Source: Atherinomorus stipes (taxonomy: Eukaryota > Chordata > Actinopteri > Atheriniformes > Atherinidae). From it: a DNA stretch of 64,000 nucleotides. Below are positions 46,859 through 57,673 of this stretch, piece by piece. Position 1 is the stretch's first letter, and the number at the start of each line of letters is the position of its first letter. The stretch covers positions 27,649 to 91,648 of the forward strand of contig JALJCO010013662.1 of assembly GCA_023101725.1 (NCBI GenBank), in the 5' to 3' direction. The notes below the pieces were generated by a model. It did no database searches. It worked only from the letters and a program-made list of their open reading frames with translations, and was not told the origin of the DNA. Position numbers and translations under genes: made by a program.

Positions 46859-47421
46859 CACACTCAGAAATAGAAGTACCAGTTTGTACTTAAAAGGGTC
46901 CAAAGCTTGTTGCTGGGGGGGGTTCCTTTCTGAAAGACATTTCTGTACCTTCGGTCCTGGTCCATTTTTGTACCTTATCAAGCTGTATGAGTTAATAAAG
47001 TACAATTAAACCAATTAAAGATGATGAATAAAAGCCAATAAAATAGAGATTATGACAACAATCAAAGATGCTAATAATAAATTAATAATTATTATAGAAA
47101 TATTAGGCCAAACACATATATAATTATACATATAATTATTACTATGATTACTATGAAAATTATAATATAACTATAATTATACTACTGTTTAGAAGTACTG
47201 CTATTTATAGTAATTGTACAAGCTACACGCATTTTTCAATGCTGCAGGTACCCTTAGGGTTGAAATGGTACAAATTTGTACTTTTTATTACTTTGGACCC
47301 TTTTTCATAGTATATAGGTACTTCTGGCCTCATAAAGACCAATATTGTACTTTTGAGAGAACATTTGTAAAAAAAAAATGTACAGAAATGATCCTGTCTT
47401 GTTCCTCTATTTTTGAGTGTG
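46859..47421. mobile_element. MITE with TIR ACACTCARAAATAGA
   Basis: Inverted ends CACACTCAGAAATAGA and TCTATTTTTGAGTGTG. The interior has GGTAC/GTACC and TTTGTAC repeats on both sides. No clear target duplication. Confidence 0.7.
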
Positions 47422-47985
47422 TATGCTGCGTTCCATTTGAACTTGGAAGTTGGAATTTCCACTTCCGATCAGGAAGTTTAAACTGGAACAGCCCCCCCAC
47501 ACGGAAAGTCAGATAATCCTCGTTCAGATTTAAAGATGGCCACGTTCAGTGGAGCAGTTTTCGAAGCTCCTGTAATGTTACATTTATTTATACTTCTTTC
47601 TACTATTTTATTGCATTAAATCAGTCGTACATGTAGCATTGGTTTATACAGATGTAGGGGGAAGCTGCTGTAGTATAATTCACATTTTTCATGTGGTATA
47701 CAGTAGTAGTGACTCAAAAGTTTCCCTGTTTCCATGATAGGTCCTTCACAGGTCCTTCCCTGGTCTCCTGCAGGTCCCTGACAGTAATGATATCCCCCAC
47801 AATGACTTCGTCGGTGAGGCCGTGCCCCTAAGCAGCCTGAGTGTAACCAGCTGCAATGCCTTTTTTGTCCACGGGGATGATTTTGATGTGCTTCTCTTGG
47901 TCTATGATCAGATGTTTAAGTTTAGTACATGCTTTTGATCAAGAACAAACTATTTTCAAGGTACTATTAATACAAAGACAGCTAC
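47422..47985. other. Unassigned; possible exon-like frame near 47792
   Basis: After CTCCTGCAG a plus-strand frame stays open to a TGA near 47939, about 49 codons with no start. No family was recognised. The rest is AT-rich. Confidence 0.3.
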
Positions 47986-47989
47986 ACTG

Positions 47990-48265
47990 TTAGACATTTC
48001 TTGTAATTTTACAGGAAATTCCTGGCTAATAGTTGCTGTAAATTTACTGTAAACCGTATACAGGACTGTTACTGTAAAATGATTACAACAAGGTACTGTA
48101 CTTTATACATCTTACTGTAATTAATTACAATATGATAGTGTAAATTTGCTGTAATTCCCAGGTAATTTCATAGGATGGAGTGCTGTAAATAACACAACAA
48201 AAAGGTATATTTACAGCAACTCAGTAGCCAGGAATTTCCTGTAATTTTACAGGATAGAATGTTGT
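47990..48265. mobile_element. MITE with ACAGGAAATTCCTGGC arms
   Basis: The arms share TTTACAGGAAATTCCTGGCT on the left with an inverted copy on the right, and the motif TTGCTGTAAAT follows inward in both. The interior is rich in TTTACTGTAA. The ends are approximate. Confidence 0.68.
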
Positions 48266-48861
48266 AAATATAACAATTAAATGCTGCTATTTGGATTAAT
48301 GACCACTTTCAGACCTATGCAAAGAAAAACAAAACAGTTGCCTTTTTTATTCTCTTCAAATTCAAGAAAAAATAGGAAGCACAATGCAATTCATTTAACA
48401 TTCCAACACAAAAATAGATTTTTTACAACAATGCATACAGTAACTAAAACATAAGCTTTTCAACACTGCAGTCAAGAACAAAAGCTTTTTAACATTGCAA
48501 TACAAAAACAGAAGTAACTGAGAAATAACCTGACTATTAAGACGAGTTCCTCTAATGATTTAAACACTTAACTGAAAAAAATGGATAAAACACCCAAACA
48601 AGCGGGATAAAGACACACTGATGAGGATTACCAGCAAAAGCAGACACAAAAGACTTCTCAGATGGGACAAAACTTCCATCACAGATGAACTTTCTCAGCA
48701 GTTGCTGTTACTGTACCAAACTGGTAGAACATGAATTGTCAAGGATATTTATGAAATCTAAGTACTGCATGAGTAATCTAAAAAAAAGTGGTACATTTGG
48801 TCTTTTCAAGCACATATTGCAAATACAGTAAAGTGATCAACTTTGTCCCTACCCACCAATG
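48266..48861. other. Unassigned AT-rich sequence
   Basis: No gene or element recognised. Confidence 0.4.
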
Positions 48862-49070
48862 GGCTCTATGCACGACTCCACTACTTCCTGAACTTAAGGT
48901 AGCTCCTTTGTTTCCTGTCTCTCATTACTGGACGAACTGATTATCCCAGGTGTGTCTGGCCAGTTACTGAGATCAGGCACACCTGGGTTAATTAGTTCGT
49001 CCAATAATGAGAGACAGGAAACAAAGGAGCTACCTTAAGTTCAGGAAGTTGAGGAGCTGTGCATAGAGCC
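48862..49070. repeat. Near-perfect palindrome of about 209 bp
   Basis: The left arm starts GGCTCTATGCAC and the right arm ends GTGCATAGAGCC. The arms contain matching blocks such as CTTCCTGAACTTAAGGTAGC and its inverse, nearly unbroken to a loop of a few tens of bases around 48950-48975. The DNA or RNA would form a long hairpin. It is probably a small MITE, but no duplication was found. Confidence 0.85.
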
Positions 49071-49960
49071 AATTGAAAGTCCAACAGTTTTCTAAGGAGT
49101 GTACAAACTGGTGCATTTAGGGCTGGTTTTCTTTCTGCCTTGCTGCCCGTCTGCAAATTAATGCCACCAAAGGCTCTGAAAACAAAAAAGAAAACACTTA
49201 TCAGGTAATGTTTAAGACTGATATGACGTGGCAACTAGGACACGAAACAATGGGTCTTTATGAATGAATGAGTGCATGTGTGTGATGCGAAGTTGGTGTT
49301 GGTTATATGAGTGTATACATGCATGTGTCTGTGCTTGGTGGAATAAGCAGTGTTATTATGCCGAAATGAGCATACCCCTCCAGTTGAACTGTAAGGAATA
49401 CCAAATGGATTTGTATGAAAGCTGTGAAGTTCATGACACAGCCCAGCTATTCTTTCTATATGTTATAGGCCTACCCAACAATAACTTAATCAGGTTGGGT
49501 ATGTAAAAAAAGAAGATGTTAGAATGAATTATGAATCCATGTTCAAGCACAAGGCAGACTGGATTTCTAATTTTGAACAGTGCATACAGTACAGATATCT
49601 ATTAATTCACTAGCAAGGACCACGCCACAACAAAAGGAGTGATGATGACGATGATAATGATGATGAAGGATTGATTGATTGATTGAAAGAAAGAATGAGA
49701 TATGATGATGAGCCGGAGGAAGACCTAGTGTGGGGGTGTAGTCTTTTGGTAGTGAGTCCGGCTTAGGGAACCCCCCCTCAGATGGAACCCGAAAGAAGAG
49801 AGGGAAGCAGGCAAGGAACAAGAATGGAGGAGACGGTCAGATGATGGGAAAGAAGTAGGACAGCAGGAAGGAGAAGGGAGGCAGAGAAGAGGGAGGGGGG
49901 GGGGGGGCAAAGGCCAGGGAGGGGCAGCAGATGGAGAAAGGCCTAATGAAGCAGGCGGAC
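49071..49960. other. Unassigned sequence with simple repeats
   Basis: Short GATGAT stretches near 49640-49665 and a G-run near 49895-49907. No gene recognised. Confidence 0.4.
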
Positions 49961-49965
49961 GAGGA

Positions 49966-50192
49966 ATAGAGGATGGATGGGGTTCTGGCCCCGGGGGACA
50001 AGAAGTTTATGTGTGAATAAGTTTGCCTAGAATTGTCGAAGCGAGATGGGTGTGTGATCTACCCCCCCAGAACATGGGGTGAAGTTTGCAATGGTGCCAT
50101 TTATTTGAGGCTCCACCCATCCGCCATTGAGGCCTGCTTAAATTTTGTGCAAAATATGTACGCTTATGTGCCAGGTGAAAAACAGGCTGAGA
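49966..50192 (+). repeat. Local duplicate, copy 1
   Basis: About 227 bp that recurs at 54213-54440 in the same direction at high identity (both contain GTTTGCCTAGAATTGTCG and ACATGGGGTGAAGTTTGC). Confidence 0.9.
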
Positions 50193-50315
50193 TGGATAGG
50201 AGCTGTAAGTTTTCAAATTTGAATAAAGTGTGCTTGATTCAGGCTGGTTTATAAAGAGGTAGCTGGGTCTGAGAGGCCTCATCTGTGGAGCTGATCAGCG
50301 TTTTGTCCCCTGCAG

Positions 50316-50350
50316 TCTGGACCCTGGTCTGTGAGTGATCACCCTGAGAG
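50316..50350 (+). repeat. Exon-like 35-bp cassette, copy A
   Basis: Bordered by TTTTGTCCCCTGCAG on the left and GTGATGAG on the right, which look like a 3' and a 5' splice site. The core ends CACCCTGAGAG. Related copies lie near 50718 (broken), 53617-53652, 54023-54057 and 54154-54187. Confidence 0.5.
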
Positions 50351-50960
50351 GTGATGAGCCAGGTGTGAATAAATACACGTATTCATAGATATGCAGGTTT
50401 AATTGCAGATATTAGATGGAAGAGATTGACTCCTGCAGATGCCCAGTGGGAGATGCAAAGTTTTTGCTTGCATATTTGTAAATGTTCATGCTTGTTGTGA
50501 TATGCAAGATGTGAGAGTGAGGAGAGCTGAGATTGAGTTTAGGCACCTGGAACCAGGTTGGCTGAAGGAGGATAAAAGGCTTGAGCCGCAGGCTGGCCTT
50601 TGAGCTTGAGGCCTGCGTTTGAGCTGCTCAGGTCAGCAGGTGATTCAGACTGGTTTTGGAGCAGGAAGATGGATCTGAGAGGCCTCATCTATGGAGCTGA
50701 TCAGCGTTTTGTCCCCTGCCATTTGGACCTGGGTCTAACTAACTTTTTGCAATAAATGTGACAATAAATGTGTAACATGTCTTGGTGCAGTGTCTGTCAA
50801 TTTAAGTATGAATGTTTGTGTGTGCAAGACCTAGAGAAAAGCTTGATGAAACACAGCTTTGAACTTAACCCTGCTTACAAATGTACAAACCACAGAGTCT
50901 GGGCCATCCATTTATTCGTCCAACCATTTCAAATCCAGTCCCTTCCCCTTAATTATATAT
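50351..50960. other. Unassigned, with repeat of GCCTCATCT..GATCAGCG block
   Basis: The block GAGAGGCCTCATCTATGGAG at about 50669 repeats the one at about 50268 and continues into a broken cassette. No protein family recognised. Confidence 0.4.
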
Positions 50961-50969
50961 ACATACATA

Positions 50970-51015
50970 TGTATCTATCTAGATCTAGATCTAGATCTAT
51001 CTATCTATCTATCTA

Positions 51016-51086
<71 letters not shown>
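50970..51086. repeat. (TATC)n then (TA)n microsatellite
   Basis: TCTAGA/TATC units pass into about 33 TA units. Confidence 0.95.
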
Positions 51087-51090
<4 letters not shown>

Positions 51091-51794
51091 GGAACCGGCT
51101 TTATGTACTTCAGTAGGCACAACGAATCGCTTGTAGCTCCCTGATGATTTTTTTTTGTTTGTTTGTTTGTTTTAATGAGGTATTTCGGGCTGGAAAGGCA
51201 GCTCGACATTAAGTAGCAAATAAACATATTAAGAAAAAAATTAAATTAATTGCCCCCTGGCGTCTGGCAGCGTGGATAGCCCTGCTGCCGTCACCTAACA
51301 GCAACGCTCTTTATTTACACAAAAGAAATTGACCAAGAAAAAAAAAAGGACTTTCTTCTTAAAAGTATGAAGCTCCCAAGAAGGAAAATGTTTGTAATGT
51401 TACGTGTTTGTCAACAGATTAGGCTACAGTGTTTCCAGGAGAATCCACGTTCCCACTTTGTCCAACTTGCGCATGCGCAGTGGGTCCGGCTTAAACTGGT
51501 GATGACGGGCTGACATTCCGGCTCATCAGCGCAGCCTAGCCTGAATCCGTGTAAAGAAGATGAGTGCATGTATCTTTACCTTTAGGGTTAGTGCTTTGAG
51601 ACAAAGCCCTCCTAATGTAAAGCAAGCCATCTAATTTTTCATGCAGCTGCTTTTGTCTTGCAAAATTGGTTTAGCAAACCTTTCTGACAGATTTCTGTCG
51701 GCAACTGCGCGAGGCTAGTGTCGCTACATTGGCAGGCCTGAAACGGGATTTTAGAGGACAGGCCAATTAAACATGTTTAATAGACTAAAATTAA
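51087..51794. other. Unassigned sequence
   Basis: No recognisable gene. Moderately GC-rich near 51470-51560. Confidence 0.4.
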
Positions 51795-52115
51795 TTTGGT
51801 GATTATCCATTTTTGACCGTGCGGGGATGCATCTGCAGAGCTCCACCCCGTGACAATTTACACAGGCTTTTTATGAAAAATTGGACATGCTTTATGAAAT
51901 CAATTCAATAATTTTCCATTTTTGACCGTGCAGGGACGCACCTGCAGAGCTGCACCACGTGGTGCGGCTTTTTTCGGAGGCCTTGAGGCCTCTGATAAAA
52001 ACTAGCCCTGCTTCATTAAATTAGTGAGCCCTGTTTTATTAAATTAATTGCAAATTTTCCACTTTTGACCGTGAAAGTACGCACACCTGCAGTGTTCCAC
52101 CATGTGGACATTTAC
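51795..52115 (+). repeat. Three spaced copies of a 110-150-bp unit
   Basis: The phrase TTTTTGACCGTGCAGGGACG (with variants) followed by CACCTGCAGAGCTCCACC occurs near 51812, 51917 and 52064. The units are diverged but in the same direction and close together. Confidence 0.75.
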
Positions 52116-52391
52116 TGAAGTAGCCTGTATTAGCAATTACATATGCAATTTTTTTTTCTTAATATGTTTATTTGCTCATTTAAAAAACAAACAAACAAAC
52201 AAAACCATCGGACACCTGTCGATGTAGTGGTATGTATCTGTATGTACGTGTGTGTATGCATATGAGTATGAATGTATTTATGTATGTATACACGTGTGTA
52301 TGGATGGATGGATGGATTGATGGGGAAACAGAAAATATCTGCTACTGTTTGTTTTTTTTTAACCAACAAATTTTCCTTCAAATTCTTGCAG

Positions 52392-52977
52392 AGCTCCTGC
52401 AAAATCAGGAAACGGCAAAAGAAATGGTGAGGGCATATAGCCAGAGAGCACAAACATATGCTTTTGATACCTCTGAACACTTTCTTGCTCACATGTAACC
52501 GTTTTTGTACTCTCTTTTGTACTCTCTTGCAACTTCAGAGCCGTTGCACTGCAAGAAGCACAGAGTTGTGCACCATATGTGACAGGTCTTTCTACAACTT
52601 GACGGTGCACATCCTAAAGAGTCACAAGGTTGTAAACCACTAAGAGCTCATTCTTGCTCACTTCTCTGTGCAAAAGAAGCTCCCTGGATCATTACATTTT
52701 TTTCTGACCCTGTGCTTGTATCTTCTAGATGTACCTCGTCAGTGACGACAGTTCCGGGGACGACCTTACGCTCACGTCTCCCCCCAGAGAGAAATTCTTC
52801 AAAGAGAGACACCCCCCCCCCGAGAGAGACCTTCCCCTCCCTCCCCCCAGAGAAAAATTCCCCAGAGAGAGACCCCCCCCCCCCCCCCCAACAGAGAGAA
52901 TTTGCCCCCCCCTCCCTGGGGAGAGAACCCCCCTCCAAAAAGAGACATTGTAAAATGTACACCCTGCGGGTTCCGGG
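52392..52977 (+). CDS. Possible multi-exon gene, unknown (zinc-finger-like)
   Basis: Three exon candidates share consistent phase. 52392-52426 follows CAAATTCTTGCAG and is followed by GTGAGG. 52539-52628 follows CAACTTCAG and encodes LCTICDRSFYNL and HILKSHK, a C2H2-like pattern with short spacing. 52729 onward follows TATCTTCTAG and encodes MYLVSDDSSGDDL. Its end is unclear because poly-C and GAGAGA repeats (52790-52940) make the frame unreliable. A GTGAGA donor candidate is at 52978 and an AATAAA at about 53234. The family is not recognised, and it may belong to a transposon. Confidence 0.35.
52790..52940 (+). repeat. C-run and GAGAGA repeat
   Basis: Alternating AGAGAGA and poly-C runs with strong strand asymmetry. 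The longest C-run is about 17 bases. Confidence 0.85.
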
Positions 52978-53610
52978 GTGAGAGCTGTATGTCAAACTAA
53001 AAGAAATCCGGGATGTGTATGTGATTGCAGGGGGGAAGAGGCAGAGGTAAAGTGGCTTATTAAATGTGTGCGTGTGTTTGTGTTTGTTCTGATTTTTATA
53101 TTTCTGTATCTGTTCATTTGTCATCATTATCTGCTTTTTTTTTTTTTTGTACATAAAGGTTTTGTTCAGGAGGTTAAAAGAAGTTGTTTTTATTGTTTTT
53201 TTGTTTTTTTTTGCTGTTCTAATTCTATTTTTAAATAAAGGTGTTGTGCAGTTGTAAAGAAGTTGTTTTTATTGCACTTTTAAAGATGCCTGTGTGTGTT
53301 TGTGTGTACATATGCATGGGTTAGGTTGGTAAGGCTAGCATAAAAAGATAAGAGTAATTTTTTTTCCATCCATCTGTGTATCTGATTATGACAGGATCCT
53401 TTCTTCAGAGTGTTAAATGTGTCGGTGAGGCTCCATTACTGGCTTGAAAAGTGTCTGTTATCTGGGCGGAACCGGCCTCATCCCTTTTAATCACTGCTTC
53501 TCACAGGCCTTTGGCGCCATCTAGCGACCAATTCAGAGTGATGGAAGCTGCTTTATTTTTCCAATGATAGTATTTCTTCAAATCAAACTTTTCCAATCAA
53601 CACTGTTTCC
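52978..53610. other. Unassigned, T-rich
   Basis: T-rich sequence with repeated TTGTTTTTATTG at about 53186 and 53264, suggesting a local duplication. AATAAAG is at about 53234. Confidence 0.4.
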
Positions 53611-53616
53611 CCTGCA

Positions 53617-53652
53617 TTTTGGACCTGGGTCTGAGAACCGTCATCCTGAGAG
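53617..53652 (+). repeat. Exon-like cassette, copy C
   Basis: Matches copy A in TTTGGACCTGGGTCTGAGA and CATCCTGAGAG|GTGATGAG. The left border has CCCCTGCAT instead of CAG, so its acceptor-like site is lost. Confidence 0.5.
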
Positions 53653-54022
53653 GTGATGAGCCACGTGTGAATAAATGCACGTACATCCTCTGAGAAGCTA
53701 TCAGTGCTACGTGTCTCATACGTGCCAGGTGCAAAACCCTCACATCCAGCTAGTAAACACATCATAATTTCAGACATTCAAGGCCAGTTCAGAAGGAGAA
53801 CACCTAGCAATTTTATCATTAGCTCAACATCTGAAAAGACAACAACATACTCGTATTTTATATTGGTGCAGAAATGATAACTTAGTGCAGAAATGATAAC
53901 TTAGGGTACGAGTGGCAATTAAAAGTTAAAAATACACAAATGTTCGTGCTCAGGAGCATAAACTCAGTGTGCTCATATTAAACTCAGTGTGATTATGAAA
54001 TTTCCATTACAGTTCCCTGCAG
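53653..54022. other. Unassigned spacer between cassettes
   Basis: Contains a direct repeat of GAAATGATAACTTAG at about 53871 and 53889. No gene recognised. Confidence 0.4.
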
Positions 54023-54057
54023 TTTGGAGCTGGGTCCGAGAACTGTCATCCTGAGAG
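54023..54057 (+). repeat. Exon-like 35-bp cassette, copy D
   Basis: Bordered by TTCCCTGCAG and GTGAAG. The core ends CATCCTGAGAG. Confidence 0.5.
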
Positions 54058-54153
54058 GTGAAGATCCAGCTGTGATTCATGGTGCTGGTTGAGCAGGGAG
54101 TCTGGTCTGAGAGGCCTCATCTTTGGAGGGGATCAGCGTTTTTTCCCCTGCAG

Positions 54154-54187
54154 TGTGATCTGGATCTGAGAGCTGTCATCCTGAGAG
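54154..54187 (+). repeat. Exon-like 34-bp cassette, copy E
   Basis: Bordered by TTTTTTCCCCTGCAG and GTGAAG. It is preceded by the GCCTCATCT..GATCAGCG block, like copies A and B. Confidence 0.5.
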
Positions 54188-54212
54188 GTGAAGTGCCACG
54201 TGTGAGCGAATG

Positions 54213-54440
54213 CAGGAATAGAGGATGGGTGGGGTTCTGTCCCCGGGGGACAAGAAGTTTATCTGTGAATAAGTTTGCCTAGAATTGTCGAGGCGAGATG
54301 GGTGTGTGATCTACCCCCCCAGAACATGGGGTGAAGTTTGCAATGGTGCCATTAATTTGAGGCTCCACCCATCCACCATTGAGGCCTGCTTCAATTTTGT
54401 GCAAAATATGTACGCTCATGTGCCAGGTGAAAAGGGGTAT
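54213..54440 (+). repeat. Local duplicate, copy 2
   Basis: Direct copy of 49966-50192 with few differences. It directly follows cassette E, whereas copy 1 lies before cassette A. Confidence 0.9.
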
Positions 54441-56190
54441 GTCCAAGTGTCCCTCCCATGTTATCCAATGGGACAAAATTGGACATTGTCCTAGGGATGT
54501 GGGACCTTGTCCTACCCCCCCATTTGTGGGGGCGCTGAGTGCAATGGACCAGGTCGCATGTCTCTAGGACGTAGGGTTAAAAAATGAGAGCCATTTTAAA
54601 TCTCCCGTGGGCTAGGTATAAAGGCCAAATGGGGGAATGTCTCAGGGGACATATGGGAATAACTCGAGTTCTAAAGGTGGTAGAGGGGTGGGACTATGAA
54701 ATGAGCGCCGATCAGACAATTTTCTACCAACTGAGACACACTTGTCCCCCAAGTTGGACATGTCCATATCTTGTCCCCCGAGTGTCCCAAGTGGACATGT
54801 TGGGTATCTACGGAAAGGTCTCGCCGAGACGAATCCAGAGATTCCCGAAGCATGATGGTGTGACGTTGCGTTGTTGGGATATGGCCAATTGTCCCCCCCA
54901 TAGACTCCCATGGGGGGTTAGGGTTAGGGTGAAAGAAAATTGTGGTCCCGACACCGAGAAGGCGTCAGGGCCGAATGCACTGGCCATACAGGTCCCGCTT
55001 TCTGGTCCTCATACTCCTCCACCATCCCCACAGATCATGGTGTTTCCAAAAATTGGGCTCTCACATCCCTCCTCATAAGAAAATTCGTGAAATGAGACTC
55101 GATGCTGGCCAAATTGGCGTTGGTGTTCACTGGTCATATGTAGCTACGTTTCGGACTGTATTTTCCTTCATCAGGCTTGACCAGGTAAGTACTAAGGTTT
55201 TCTCCGTGCTCCCGGATTGGGTAGCAGACTGAATGAGGTTCTGTTCACACTCCCGGATTGGGTAGTGGGCTCCTATGATTTTTCTCAAGCTTATGTAATT
55301 TAGTTTTCCCTGTATGGGGTTTAATTTCGGGAGTCTCTAATCCCTACTGCTCCAATATGAGGTTTTCAGTGCACGAACCATTTATTGATCTTAGGTTTAG
55401 GACCAAATACCCAGGATGGGCTTCGGATGCCAGGTTTAAGGTAGAGGAGACAGAAAAACCAGACGGGGTTGACTGCAGGCACTGGCGGGTTAGGGTGAAA
55501 GAAAAACTGTGGTCCCGACACTGAGAAGGCGTCAGGGCCGAATGCACTGGCCATACAGGTCCCGCTTTAGGGTTAGGGCAATGCCCGGAGGCCGGTGTCC
55601 GTCAGACGGAGGAAGTGCGCTGTCACTCAAGATCAGATTCTGAACTTCGGAAGTCGGGCCCAGGCCGCTGTATGTTGGTGTATGTGGTGCGTGGACTAGC
55701 GTGTTAGGCTCTGTCCAGTTCTGTTTGTGAGCATATCCAGTGTGTAAGGGGGGCAGGCCCCATGAGAGTGCGTGTGTGTGTTTTTTCGGGGTGAGGTTAT
55801 CGTTAGGGGCTTCCTAATGTGTTTTTATGATGGAGTGTGTTCTTGGTAAAATGTGTGTGAGCTAGGGATGTTGGAAAGGGGGCTCATTCCCTTTGACCAT
55901 CTATGTGTTTTTATGTGTGTGTGCTGAGGGGTGTGAGAGAACTCAGGAGGCCCTGGGAACTGGTCACAGTGTGATGGACAGTGTGTAAGGGGAGAATGGG
56001 TACTCCTTGTGTGTTGCTCCCTTGTCTTGTGTAGTGTCTAGTCTATCTTAGGTGGTTTGAAGGGTGGGGGAAGGAGGGTTTGAGGGGGTGGAGAAGTTGT
56101 ATAAGCTAAAATAGATTCAGGCAAGGGGTTGAAAAGGAAAATAGAAAATTAGGGTAGGGGTTTGGGTTCTTGGTGCAGGGGTTGTTTGTA
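54441..56190. other. Repeat-rich noncoding stretch
   Basis: Contains (TTAGGG)2 at 54918-54929, then an 80-bp block (54923-55000) that recurs at 55489-55567 in the same direction, and a repeated CTCCCGGATTGGGTAG at about 55209 and 55250. Several GTCCCCC and TTGTCCC words recur near 54480-54790. No gene recognised. Confidence 0.6.
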
Positions 56191-56191
56191 G

Positions 56192-56905
56192 ATCAATGGG
56201 GGGTGTGGCTAAGTGTGATGGGATTCTGGAAATATGATGGCAGTGTAGGGATCGAAAATGGGAGAACAGATATAGATTAGGGCTTAGGGTGAATAAGAAA
56301 AAGTATTTGGATTGCTGTGTGGTGAACAATGGGGGGTGTGGCTATGTGTGATGGGATTTCAGAACCCCGATGGGTGTGCAGGGATGGGAATTCACGGGTT
56401 GTGTGGGGAACAATGGGGGGTGTGGCTAAGTGTGACGGGATCTCAAAACCATGAAGGATGTGCAGAAACGGGAATCAAGGGGTTGTGTGTGAAACAATAG
56501 GAGGCGTGGCTAGGTGTGATGAACCATGGGAAAGTGGGCACTGGGGATTACCTGGAAGCATTTTCTGTTGTGTTAAAGATTAAAAGGTGGGAGCTTATAA
56601 AAAGTCTAGGATAGTGGATGTGTTAAAGTTGAAAAGTTTGAGTAAATGAGTTTTAGAGATGGGAAAATCAATAGCATAAGTGCCAAAGTTGGGAAACAAG
56701 CAGATCTGAGGTTCTTCAATTTCTGGTTTGTGTGGAGAACAATGGGGGGTGTGGCTAAGTGTGATGAGATCTCAAAACCATGATGGGTGAGCAGAGATAG
56801 GAATTGAGGTGTTGTTTGTGGAACACAATGGGGGGCGTGGCTAAGGGTGTCGGGATTTTGGAGCCATGCAGGGATGGGAAAGTGGGTATTGGGGACCGTT
56901 CGGAG
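56192..56905. repeat. Tandem/dispersed repeat of about 85 bp
   Basis: The phrase AATGGGGGGTGTGGCTAAGT or a variant occurs near 56195, 56329, 56411, 56494, 56741 and 56826. Two blocks each end with GGAAGCATTTTCTGTTGTGTT or a variant, so there is a higher-order duplication. Confidence 0.85.
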
Positions 56906-57226
56906 CATTTTCTTGTTGTGTTAACAGTTAAGAGGACAGAGGCTGATACGCAGCCGAGTCAGAGCGACAGACAGGCTGAGTGTTTGAATCTGGAAATCCA
57001 GCAGATCAGAAAATCAGGGCTTGGTAAAACCAAGAGGATAAATGGTTTAGGTTGAGAAGAAATCAGTTCAGAAGAATATGGGATTAGGAAAACGACGGTA
57101 GCTGTTCAAGTTGAAGAACAAGATCAAGATCAGAGGCTTTAGGTTTAGAAAAATAGACAGGGTACGGGTTAAGTTGATAAAAGTAAATCAGAGGCTTTAA
57201 GGTTAGAAAAACAGGCAGGGTAGGTG
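56906..57226. other. Unassigned, with short direct repeats
   Basis: AGAGGCTTTAGGTTTAGAAAA at about 57132 is repeated in altered form at about 57189. No gene recognised. Confidence 0.4.
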
Positions 57227-57300
57227 TTAACCCTCCTGTTGTCCTCATTTTCTGTATACACCCTATGTCCTCCGGGTCAAAATGACCCGTTGTCATTAAA
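57227..57300 (-). mobile_element. piggyBac-type terminus with TTAA
   Basis: TTAA at 57227-57230 is followed by CCCTCCTGTTGTCCTC and then GGGTCAAAATGACCC. This matches the terminal sequence common to fish piggyBac-like elements. It is the 3' end relative to the transposase fragment that follows. The opposite end was not found before 64000. Confidence 0.75.
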
Positions 57301-57673
57301 CCCCCAATATAAGCAGTTTAATTTAATTTTAAACACAAAATATTATATTGCTTGAAGAAACAACTTAACATTCATGACAAATTGTGTGAATACTTGTGTT
57401 TTTCGTCGTCATCTGGCAGAAAACTGTATTTTTTTGAAGACACCACTACCATTATCAATTGTATTATTGTTTCCTGTATAGGTGGTAAGTAATATTTATA
57501 TAGTATTTCTATAACAGAAATGTGCAAAAAGGAGTTTTTAATGCATTTTTCATTCATACCAATGAGTCAGTTTTTTGTTTTTTTTGTTTGTTTTTTTTTT
57601 TGCCAGTGAACAATGTAAGAATATGTATAGTACAGTACAAAAATGTGAACATGTGAACCAAACAACAAACATT

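Noticed and set aside
50768..51227. Ile/Tyr-repeat frames
   Set aside because: Translation of the (TA)n microsatellite.
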